From Candidatus Pacearchaeota archaeon (GTDB taxonomy: Archaea > Nanobdellota > Nanobdellia > Pacearchaeales > GW2011-AR1): 5,601 nucleotides of DNA. The DNA lies in contig JACQLJ010000029.1 in NCBI GenBank assembly GCA_016234065.1, forward strand, positions 1 to 5,601, in the 5' to 3' direction. Position 1 is the first letter of the stretch. Every line of letters begins with the position of its first letter. Shown here in pieces: positions 1 through 4,839 of the stretch. Below the pieces are notes generated by a model. It had not been told where the DNA came from and made no database searches. It saw only the letters and a program-made list of their open reading frames with translations. A program made the position numbers and the translations under genes.

Positions 1-1863
1 AGAAAATCAATGAAAAAATATGTCCAATATAAAGAAATTTTTAAAATTACAAAACAAGGACTGGACTTTTATGAAAAATTCTTTGATTACAAATATCCTT
101 TTGCTAAATATGATCAGATTTTCGTTCCAGAGTTTAATTACGGTGCAATGGAGCAACCAGGAGCAGTAACATTCTCTGAGCATTTTATTGTTAGGAGAAG
201 CATGACGCGCACAGAGAGAGCAGAATTAGCAACAGTAATAACTCATGAAATGGCACATATGTGGTTCGGTGATTTAGTAACGATGAAATGGTGGGATGAC
301 TTGTGGCTTAATGAAAGTTTTGCTGACTTAATGGGATATTTTACTCTTGTTAAAGGAACTGAATTCAAAGACGCTTGGGAAAATTTTTACGCCAGAAAAT
401 CCTGGGCTTATTTGCAAGACCAATATATCACGACGCACCCTATCGTAGCAGATGCAAAGGACACAGATGTCGCTTTCAGCAATTTTGACGGAATAAGTTA
501 TGCAAAAGGGGCAAGTGTCTTAAAGCAATTAATGTTTTATATCGGAGAAAAAAACTTTCGTAAAGGGATAGTTGAATATTTCAAAAGATATCAGTGGGAA
601 AATACAGAATTGAAAGATTTTCTTGAGTGTATGGAAAAAAGTTCTGGAGTGAATTTGAAAGAATGGTTCAAATCATGGATTGAAACAACAGGCGTTAATT
701 CAATAACTCCAGAAATTTTTTGTAATGATGGAAAAATTTCATCTTTCAAAATAATCCAAAATCCCTCTAAAAGTAATGGAATTTTAAGACAACACAAGAC
801 AAAAGTTGGACTTTTTTATCAAGATAAAAAAGAAGTTGCCGAAGTTCACTATGAAGGAAATTCAAAAAATATTAGTGAATTCATCGGCATGAAAAAACCT
901 GACTTTGTTTTTTTGAATTATGAAGACAATGATTATGTAAAAGACATTTTTGACAAGAATTCATTGGATTTTATTTTAAATAATATTGAAAAAATTTCAG
1001 ACAATTTGACAAGACAAATGGCTTACGGAACTTTATGGCAAATGCTCCGTGATGCAAACCTTGATCCAAAATTATTCATAGATATAGTTATAAAAAACTC
1101 ACCTTATGAAAATAATCTTTTTTCACTGGAAAGAATGCTTACAAGAGCCAAAATAGCAATGAATTTTTACATTGGTGATAATTCTTACTATGAATATTCT
1201 AGCAAATTCTTTGATTTGGGATTAAAGATGCTCTCTTCTCAAGCAGATAAAGATTTCAAAAATGTCTGGTTTGGTGTTTTGATTTCTTATTCTTTAAAAA
1301 AAGACCATGCTGAGATACTTTTAGATATCCTGAATGGAAAATTAAAATTCAAAAATCTTGAATTTGATCAGGAAAAAAGATGGGCTATTATTTCAAGATT
1401 GCAAATGCTTCAACATTCTGAGGCAGACAAATTGCTTGAAAAAGAGATGGAAAATGACAAAAGCGATCGCGGTGAAAAAATGGCCGCTATTTCAGAGGCA
1501 TCAAACTTAAAAAATAAGGAAAAATTCTGGAAAATGTTTGTATCAAAAAACGACAAGAGTGTGGATTATTTAAGGGAGGCAATGGGAGGATTTTTTTTAA
1601 GAAATCAGAAAAAAGAACTAAGAAATTATATTCTGTTGTTTTTTGAAAACATTGAAAAAATTTTCTTGGAAAAAGACAAATACTATGCTAAAGCATTTTT
1701 CCAGCACTTATTTCCGTTGATGTATTCTGAAAAAGAAGTTCTGGAGAAAGCAAGATTTTTTTTAAAAGAACATCTGAATTCCCATAAACTTCTTAAAAAA
1801 GACATCCAAGAAGGAATTGATGATTTGGAAAGAGCAATGAAGATTTTGGAAAAATATCATTAA
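1..1863 (+). CDS. M1 family zinc aminopeptidase, N-terminal part missing (cut by window edge)
   Basis: Releases N-terminal amino acids from peptides, probably in the cytoplasm, as a late step of protein breakdown. The frame is open to base 1 (three codons before the first ATG at 10). Members of this family usually exceed 800 residues and start with a beta-rich domain of about 200 residues, so the true start is almost certainly upstream. Counting from the ATG at 10, the substrate-binding exopeptidase loop is GAMEQ at 45-49 (usually GAMEN), the zinc site HEMAH is at 79-83 with the third ligand E102 in NES (HExxHx18E), and the probable catalytic tyrosine is Y164 in SYAKGA. From about 235 on there is a beta patch followed by a long helical region that matches the ERAP1-like C-terminal domain in position and character. 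No signal peptide can be judged. The Gln for Asn in the GAMEN loop is the only oddity. Family assignment is secure; substrate preference is unknown. Confidence 0.96.
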   Translation, partial: RKSMKKYVQYKEIFKITKQGLDFYEKFFDYKYPFAKYDQIFVPEFNYGAMEQPGAVTFSEHFIVRRSMTRTERAELATVITHEMAHMWFGDLVTMKWWDDLWLNESFADLMGYFTLVKGTEFKDAWENFYARKSWAYLQDQYITTHPIVADAKDTDVAFSNFDGISYAKGASVLKQLMFYIGEKNFRKGIVEYFKRYQWENTELKDFLECMEKSSGVNLKEWFKSWIETTGVNSITPEIFCNDGKISSFKIIQNPSKSNGILRQHKTKVGLFYQDKKEVAEVHYEGNSKNISEFIGMKKPDFVFLNYEDNDYVKDIFDKNSLDFILNNIEKISDNLTRQMAYGTLWQMLRDANLDPKLFIDIVIKNSPYENNLFSLERMLTRAKIAMNFYIGDNSYYEYSSKFFDLGLKMLSSQADKDFKNVWFGVLISYSLKKDHAEILLDILNGKLKFKNLEFDQEKRWAIISRLQMLQHSEADKLLEKEMENDKSDRGEKMAAISEASNLKNKEKFWKMFVSKNDKSVDYLREAMGGFFLRNQKKELRNYILLFFENIEKIFLEKDKYYAKAFFQHLFPLMYSEKEVLEKARFFLKEHLNSHKLLKKDIQEGIDDLERAMKILEKYH

Positions 1864-1884
1864 TCACCACAAATAATAAAAAGG

Positions 1885-1902
1885 TTTTTTTCGGGGTTTT
1901 TT
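1885..1902 (+). terminator. T-rich stretch between aminopeptidase and NTPase genes
   Basis: Two T runs, seven Ts at 1885-1891 and six Ts at 1897-1902, are separated by CGGGG and lie 22 bases after the aminopeptidase stop. Archaeal RNA polymerase stops at T tracts without needing a hairpin, so some transcripts may end here. The GGGG at 1893-1896 is 7 nt before the ATG at 1904 and may act as a weak Shine-Dalgarno site. An A/T block at 1870-1882 could be a TATA box for the next gene. None of these roles is certain. Confidence 0.35.
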
Positions 1903-1903
1903 G

Positions 1904-2440
1904 ATGATAGTAAATGTTGGTTCTAAAAATCCTGTAAAAGTTGTGGCAGTCAGAGAAGTTTTTGTAGAACATTTCCCCAACTTAAAAATCATACTTAGGA
2001 ATTATGGAACAAATTCAGGCGTAGCAGAACAACCAATGACTTTTGAGGAGATTGTTTTGGGTGCAAGAAATAGGGCTAAAGTTTCTTTTGGATATTGTGA
2101 TTATAGTATTGGTTTAGAGAGTGGTTTAATACCATTTCCTTATTCAGAATCAGGTTATGCGGATTTGGGTGTTTGTTCAATATTTGATGGAAAGAATTAT
2201 TCTCAAGGACATTCAGGAGGATTTGAAGTTCCATTAAATATAGTTTCTCTTATTTTAAAGGAAGGATTAGATTTAAGTCAAGCATGTCGAATAACAGGAA
2301 TTACTAAAGAAAATAAAATTGGCTCTAAAGGAGGAATTGTAAGCTTGCTTACCAATGCAAGAGTAGATAGAAAAGGTCAAATTAAACAGGCAATCCATAT
2401 GGCAATGGTAAGATTGGTTGCGCCTGAGTTTTATAGATAA
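1904..2440 (+). CDS. Inosine/xanthosine triphosphatase (DUF84/YjjX family non-canonical purine NTPase)
   Basis: A house-cleaning enzyme of the family that hydrolyses ITP and XTP to the diphosphates, keeping deaminated purines out of nucleic acids. The 178 residues match the family's usual length. Visible motifs, numbered from the ATG at 1904, are GSKNPVK at 6-12 (nucleotide phosphate loop), SGV..QP at 38-44, GARNRA at 53-58, GLESG at 70-74 (acidic metal/catalytic region), and the C-terminal GSKGGIVSLLT at 140-150 followed by a basic helix with DRKGQIKQA. A TTG directly before this ATG could extend the protein by one residue. The ATG is preferred because it is the stronger codon and puts the GSKNPVK loop right at the N-terminus, as in homologues. 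The gene follows the aminopeptidase by 40 bases, across a T-rich gap that may either stop or attenuate read-through. The stop overlaps an ATG (TAATG) that opens a spurious frame across the tRNA gene. Confidence 0.9.
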   Translation: MIVNVGSKNPVKVVAVREVFVEHFPNLKIILRNYGTNSGVAEQPMTFEEIVLGARNRAKVSFGYCDYSIGLESGLIPFPYSESGYADLGVCSIFDGKNYSQGHSGGFEVPLNIVSLILKEGLDLSQACRITGITKENKIGSKGGIVSLLTNARVDRKGQIKQAIHMAMVRLVAPEFYR

Positions 2441-2529
2441 TGGCCCCATTATTGAACCTGAGGGACAACTACGTTTCCCCTTACATTAACCCCTTCCTGA
2501 TTTCATTTAAACTGATTTGTCCTAATCCA

Positions 2530-2556
2530 ATGCCATTTCGCTTGGTTCAATGGCAT
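2530..2556. repeat. 8-bp perfect inverted repeat just outside the tRNA-Lys 3' end
   Basis: ATGCCATT (2530-2537) and AATGGCAT (2549-2556) are perfect reverse complements around an 11-nt loop. On the - strand this hairpin begins three bases past the tRNA discriminator base, so it would fold in the tRNA's 3' trailer. It also lies about 90 bases beyond the stop of the convergent NTPase gene. No T run follows it on either strand, so a bacterial-type terminator is unlikely. It may aid 3' processing or simply separate the two convergent transcripts. The rest of 2441-2559 shows nothing I can name. Confidence 0.5.
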
Positions 2557-2559
2557 GAA

Positions 2560-2686
2560 TGGCCCCGATGGGATTTGAACCCACGACACCTAGATATCTC
2601 TGCAACTCGTTCTTTGAGCGCCGAACTTTCTTTGAAGAAAGTTGGGCATAAGAGTCTAGTGCTCTACCAAGCTGAGCTACGGAGCC
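2560..2686 (-). tRNA. tRNA-Lys (anticodon CUU) with a 53-nt archaeal intron
   Basis: Reading the - strand, exon 1 is 2686-2649 and exon 2 is 2595-2560, giving a 74-nt mature tRNA ending in discriminator A. Acceptor GGCTCCG pairs with CGGGGCC (one G-U); the D stem is GCTC/GAGC; the anticodon stem is CTAGA/TCTAG; the T stem GTGGG/CCCAT encloses TTCAAAT. The anticodon loop spells CTCTTAA, so the anticodon is CUU, and GACTCTTAATC is typical of tRNA-Lys. CCA is not encoded. The intron sits at the usual archaeal site, between positions 37 and 38. A canonical bulge-helix-bulge can be drawn: exon bases 32-35 (CUCU) pair with AGAG near the intron's 3' end, with 3-nt bulges UA|U and AU|A at the splice points, the substrate of the archaeal splicing endonuclease. 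Confidence 0.95.
2596..2648 (-). other. tRNA-Lys intron (53 nt, position 37/38)
   Basis: The stretch removed from pre-tRNA-Lys. It contains a perfect 8-bp hairpin (AACTTTCT / AGAAAGTT around a 4-nt loop, 2624-2643), which can be lengthened by GCC/GGC across a C-C mismatch. There is no room for a homing endonuclease or other protein. Confidence 0.88.
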
Positions 2687-2710
2687 AATGATACTTTTTA
2701 TCAGAATTAG

Positions 2711-2720
2711 TTTAAAATAT
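2711..2720 (-). promoter_or_regulatory. TATA box of tRNA-Lys
   Basis: On the - strand ATATTTTAAA lies 25-34 bases before the first base of the mature tRNA, which fits an archaeal TATA box with a short 5' leader removed by RNase P. It directly follows the left copy of the 16-bp direct repeat. Confidence 0.5.
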
Positions 2721-2734
2721 TAACTATAATCTCT
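2719..2734. repeat. 16-bp direct repeat, left copy (flanks the 179-codon gene)
   Basis: ATTAACTATAATCTCT here is identical to 3337-3352, 618 bp away, where it forms the last five codons (including the stop) of the TFS gene plus one base. This copy lies seven bases past the stop of the 179-codon gene and just ahead of the tRNA-Lys TATA box. The pair looks like a target-site or att-type duplication around a small insertion; no inverted repeats are seen at the ends of the enclosed segment. Confidence 0.7.
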
Positions 2735-2740
2735 ATTAAG

Positions 2741-3280
2741 TCAGAAATCGCGATTATCAAATAATTTTTCTATTCTACTCAGAACAGCTTTTTGATGTAA
2801 TCTTCCATCTTTAAGATCAACTTGTTCTGCATATGTTTTAAATCCACTCTCAGTTCTTAATGTGTCTATGTAACCTCTTTTCTTAGTTTTTGGTACTGCT
2901 ATAAATAATCCTTTTTCAGTCTCAGAAAATTCCATTCCTAACAGGTCATCAAAATCTAATTCTCTACTATAATAAGGCAGTGCTTTCAAACCATTTTTAT
3001 TAAATGGAACTAACCTAAAGATGTTTGGATTATTTGCTTGATCTGGAGATCCGTCAACAAACCATGCAAAAGCATTTTCCTTTTCCATTCTTTCTGCCAA
3101 AATGTCAACTGCCCACCCATGACGAAGTCGGTAAGGTTCATATGTCTCCTCACTTGCTGACTCCCCTTCTATCAAAAAATGATGTTCCCCTTTTATTAAA
3201 CCACTTAAATTGTTGGTGTTTTCGCTTAACACCACATATCGAGCAACTGCCTCTAATGTCTGTTTTTTAGTCATTTTCAT
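2741..3280 (-). CDS. Hypothetical protein, 179 residues, unrecognised; between direct repeats
   Basis: I do not recognise this protein. It has no signal peptide or membrane segment, so it is probably a soluble cytoplasmic protein. It is mixed alpha/beta and rich in charged residues. The N-terminus (1-20, KKQTLEAVARYVVLSE) looks helical, followed by HGWAVDILAERMEKENAFAW at 54-73, a hydrophobic strand-like GLFIAVPKTKKRGYIDTLR at 124-142 and a basic/acidic C-terminal helix at 160-175. There are no cysteines, so no zinc site. The start at 3280 is supported by CTTTAAAAG at 3302-3310, 22-30 bases upstream, and the lack of any Shine-Dalgarno sequence, as in a leaderless gene; a second ATG at 3274 is possible. 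It lies 57 bases after the TFS stop and is enclosed by two 16-bp direct repeats, so it may be a recent arrival rather than part of the TFS transcription unit. Confidence 0.8.
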   Translation of the reverse strand: MKMTKKQTLEAVARYVVLSENTNNLSGLIKGEHHFLIEGESASEETYEPYRLRHGWAVDILAERMEKENAFAWFVDGSPDQANNPNIFRLVPFNKNGLKALPYYSRELDFDDLLGMEFSETEKGLFIAVPKTKKRGYIDTLRTESGFKTYAEQVDLKDGRLHQKAVLSRIEKLFDNRDF

Positions 3281-3301
3281 TCTTAATTTGAGAATTAATT
3301 A

Positions 3302-3310
3302 CTTTTAAAG
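3302..3310 (-). promoter_or_regulatory. TATA box of the 179-codon hypothetical gene
   Basis: CTTTAAAAG on the - strand ends 22 bases before the A of the ATG at 3280, so transcription should begin at or next to the start codon (leaderless). The gene therefore carries its own promoter inside the segment bounded by the direct repeats. Confidence 0.5.
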
Positions 3311-3336
3311 AAATATGTGCTACAAAATAACTTTTG

Positions 3337-3352
3337 ATTAACTATAATCTCT
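3337..3352. repeat. 16-bp direct repeat, right copy (inside the TFS 3' end)
   Basis: Second copy of the 16-bp repeat at 2719-2734. On the - strand it reads AGAGATTATAGTTAAT and encodes the final R-D-Y-S-stop of TFS plus one base. TFS is therefore left intact, as is usual when an integrating element uses the 3' end of a gene as its attachment site. Confidence 0.7.
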
Positions 3353-3646
3353 CCAGGTATATTCACACTTTGTGCATTTGAAGAACTTTGTTTCTGCCTC
3401 GTCTCCGGCGCGTGTTTGAATTGTCCAGAAATATGCCTCTTTGTTCTTGCATTTCTTGCATGTCTCAGAAGTAACTGGTAGCGTCTGAGCGTCTTTTTCC
3501 TTCATCACCACAACTTCTTTGCGCTCATTCATTTTTTCAGTTGAGCCAATTTTTATCTTCTCTTTAGTAGAATAATTGCATCTTGGGCAACCGAAGTTTC
3601 TGGTTTTTTTAATAAGCACAGAACCGCATTTTGGGCAAAATTTCAT
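3338..3646 (-). CDS. tfs: Transcription factor S (archaeal TFIIS-like RNA polymerase cleavage factor)
   Basis: Binds RNA polymerase, reaches into its secondary channel and triggers cleavage of the backtracked RNA so that elongation can resume. The 102 residues match the family length. The N-terminal zinc ribbon uses C4, C7, C20 and C23 (CPKC at 4-7, CPRC at 20-23). A charged linker follows at about 26-58. The C-terminal ribbon uses C63, C66, C91 and C94, and carries the acidic tip D82-E83 in the conserved TRAGDEAETKFFKC block, the residues needed for cleavage. All eight zinc ligands and both acidic residues are present, so it should be a full cleavage factor rather than an inhibitory paralogue. 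A TATA-like element at 3680-3688 suggests a leader of about ten bases. Its last five codons are duplicated 618 bp downstream. Confidence 0.96.
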   Translation of the reverse strand: MKFCPKCGSVLIKKTRNFGCPRCNYSTKEKIKIGSTEKMNERKEVVVMKEKDAQTLPVTSETCKKCKNKEAYFWTIQTRAGDEAETKFFKCTKCEYTWRDYS

Positions 3647-3673
3647 TTTCTATAATTCTGCCTAACTAGAAAA

Positions 3674-3696
3674 TAGCAATTTAAATAATTTTGCTA
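3674..3696 (-). promoter_or_regulatory. TFS promoter: TATA box enclosed by a dyad
   Basis: On the - strand TTATTTAAA (3688-3680) lies 34-42 bases before the TFS start codon, giving a predicted leader of roughly 10 bases without a clear Shine-Dalgarno site. The TATA box is enclosed by TAGCAA (3674-3679) and TTGCTA (3691-3696), a perfect 6-bp inverted repeat that could be an operator. The dyad is short and could arise by chance. Confidence 0.4.
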
Positions 3697-3770
3697 ACTC
3701 AATTAGTAAATTTTTTGAGCCTAATAATTAATAGTTATAAGTTAATTTAGATTGATGTTTTATTGTTAAT

Positions 3771-3841
3771 GGGGTGGGCGAGTGCTTTGATTTTGGCAAT
3801 TTTTTAACTGATAGCAAAGTCGGGGCGCGAGTTGGGTGGGC
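3771..3841. other. GC-rich patch between TFS and signal peptidase, function unknown
   Basis: In the 220-bp gap 3647-3866 this stretch is about half G+C while its surroundings are AT-rich. The G residues are nearly all on the + strand. GGGTGGGC occurs at 3772-3779 and again at 3834-3841, and GGGCGAGT (3776-3783) resembles GGGCGCGAGT (3823-3832). GC-rich islands in AT-rich archaea often mark non-coding RNAs, but I see no strong stem, because the G runs have no matching C runs, and no convincing guide-RNA boxes. Read-through frames across it look non-coding. It may be 3'-UTR of the signal peptidase transcript. Confidence 0.25.
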
Positions 3842-3866
3842 TAAGTTACTTAATTTATGTTTAAAA

Positions 3867-4487
3867 TTACTCACAAAAACCCCTTTCAGAACTTGGCTTT
3901 TTGGCCTCAAAAAATATCTGCTTTATCCAACCAACATAAGGCAGCGCCTTCAACTGGGCCTTTCCTATAATCTTATCCTCGCTTATGCTCTTTTCGCTCC
4001 CTAATTGGCCTAAATTATGATCCCCCAATGTTGAAAAAAATCTCACACCACTTATTTCCTCTATCTTTACAATTCTGTGAATTACAGGATAATTAAGCCC
4101 AGCATAAAAGATTATCACATCACCTATTTCCAGATTCTTTGTGTTTGCGCCAGTTATGAAAAGAATATCTCCTTTGTTAAATCCGTTCTTGAAACTAAAT
4201 GACTCAAATTCATTTTTTTCAATTCCGAATTCTGAATATTTTTCTTGATTTAACTGCCACCAAGAATCAAAATCAGAAAGCAAGTTTCCGTCGTGATACA
4301 TGCTGCACGATTCAACTATTGCCAATGGTATGATTGTTCCGGTAACAAAACTCAAGCTAGGAAAGAAAACGAATTTTACAACAACAAATATGAATGCGAG
4401 CGAGATTAACCAACCTTTGAAGCTGTCATCTTTCCAGACAATAAACCAGAATTTATCCCAATATTCTTTTAACTTCTTAAGGTCCAT
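3867..4487 (-). CDS. Signal peptidase I, archaeal/ER type (S26 family)
   Basis: Cuts signal peptides from exported proteins at the outer face of the membrane. The 206 residues begin with a basic, tryptophan-rich cytoplasmic stretch (1-26). One membrane segment follows at about 27-48, then the catalytic serine S62 in ESCSMY. H137 in YPVIHRIV stands where bacterial enzymes have the general-base lysine, and D156 in LGDHN completes the Ser-His-Asp set of SEC11-like enzymes. The core block KGDILF is at 105-110 and IGDVIIF at 121-127. Between S62 and KGDILF is an unusually long, aromatic and acidic insert of about 40 residues. The C-terminus (173-195) has the usual GKAQ.KALPYVGW motif and may touch the membrane. 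The ATG at 4487 is backed by TTTAAAAA 22-29 bases upstream, so the gene is probably leaderless. It lies 24 bases after a broken small gene. Confidence 0.93.
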   Translation of the reverse strand: MDLKKLKEYWDKFWFIVWKDDSFKGWLISLAFIFVVVKFVFFPSLSFVTGTIIPLAIVESCSMYHDGNLLSDFDSWWQLNQEKYSEFGIEKNEFESFSFKNGFNKGDILFITGANTKNLEIGDVIIFYAGLNYPVIHRIVKIEEISGVRFFSTLGDHNLGQLGSEKSISEDKIIGKAQLKALPYVGWIKQIFFEAKKPSSERGFCE

Positions 4488-4508
4488 TTAGAAAAAAGAC
4501 ATTTGAGA

Positions 4509-4516
4509 TTTTTAAA
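4509..4516 (-). promoter_or_regulatory. TATA box of the signal peptidase gene
   Basis: TTTAAAAA on the - strand lies 22-29 bases before the ATG at 4487, the standard spacing for a leaderless archaeal transcript. It overlaps the stop codon (4514-4512) of the broken gene upstream. Confidence 0.5.
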
Positions 4517-4793
4517 TGGTTTGAATATGAAAAGAACCCGCTGTTTCTTTTCTAATCTCCTCAAATTGTGGAACCCGATTTCTAACTGCCTCCGATGAAA
4601 TTGCATAAAGAACCATTTGTTTTTTGAATCTCCTCTAATACTTGAACGGCTATAAAAGACAACCGAAGGTTTTCTTTTAGAAACTTTCCTCTCAATAGCC
4701 AAGGTTCTTCTTTAGAATATATCCTTTTAATTGTCTCTGATGGAATCCGCACAGAATCCGCGTGATTGTTTTATCAATATAATTTGAATTCAC
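4512..4793 (-). pseudogene. Broken small gene, about 89 codons once two frameshifts are repaired
   Basis: Three - strand frames join into one plausible protein. A GTG at 4793 starts MNSNYIDKTITRI, after which the sequence repeats itself (GCGGATTC TGT GCGGATTC). Dropping one 11-bp unit leads straight into RIPSETIKRIYSKEEPW, LLRGKFLKENLRLSF and IAVQVLEEIQK. At a run of six As (about 4627-4622) the frame is lost again; reading five As instead gives EEIQKQMVLYAISSEAV, then RNRVPQFEEIRKETAGSFHI and QTI before the stop at 4514-4512. The repaired protein is soluble, charged, with likely helices at about 35-55 and 62-80. I do not recognise the family. Without repair the longest pieces would be about 56 codons from a GTG at 4750 and 34 codons from an ATG at 4618. 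A different frame through the same DNA is longer but looks non-coding. Sequencing or assembly error cannot be excluded. Confidence 0.6.
4743..4761. repeat. 11-bp imperfect tandem duplication that shifts the broken gene's frame
   Basis: GAATCCGC occurs at 4743-4750 and 4754-4761, a period of 11. Because 11 is not a multiple of three, the second unit throws the - strand reading frame out. Removing one unit restores a continuous ITRIPSETIK reading. Confidence 0.6.
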
Positions 4794-4807
4794 CAAATTT
4801 CACATAA

Positions 4808-4819
4808 ATATTTTTAAAG
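4808..4819. promoter_or_regulatory. TATA block shared by two divergent genes
   Basis: ATATTTTTAAAG lies in the 46 bases between the broken gene's GTG (4793, - strand) and the small gene's ATG (4840, + strand). For the + gene TTTTTAAA (4811-4818) is 22-29 bases upstream, ideal for a leaderless transcript. Read on the - strand the same bases are TTTAAAAA, 18-25 bases before the GTG. It is convincing for the + gene and only possible for the other. Confidence 0.5.
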
Positions 4820-4839
4820 TGCTTGTTGCAATTAGATGA

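Noticed and set aside
1901..1903. TTG as start of the NTPase gene
   Set aside because: The ATG immediately after it is a better start and gives the family's usual N-terminus.
2440..2691. + strand frame of 83 codons starting on the NTPase stop (TAATG overlap)
   Set aside because: The 3' half runs antisense through the whole tRNA-Lys gene and its intron, so it is open only because of tRNA sequence; the product looks non-protein-like.
2735..3336. DNA transposon with terminal inverted repeats around the 179-codon gene
   Set aside because: The inner ends of the segment are not inverted repeats of each other and the gene shows no transposase motif; only the direct repeats are supported.
3750..3841. 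C/D-box guide RNA in the GC-rich patch (TGATGT and CTGA are present)
   Set aside because: The C box is imperfect, spacing to the D-like box is poor and no second C'/D' pair fits.
3728..3910. - strand frame of 60 codons running from inside signal peptidase into the GC-rich patch
   Set aside because: It overlaps the signal peptidase 3' end, is Lys/Pro/Ser/Thr-rich without motif, and has no promoter of its own.
3774..4004. + strand frame of 76 codons over the GC-rich patch and signal peptidase 3' end
   Set aside because: More than half is antisense to the conserved C-terminus of signal peptidase and there is no TATA box at a suitable distance.
4469..4702. - strand frame of 77 codons overlapping the signal peptidase start
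   Set aside because: It overlaps a secure gene, its composition is extremely basic and aromatic, and the other two frames of the same DNA together give a much more protein-like reading once two slippage sites are undone.
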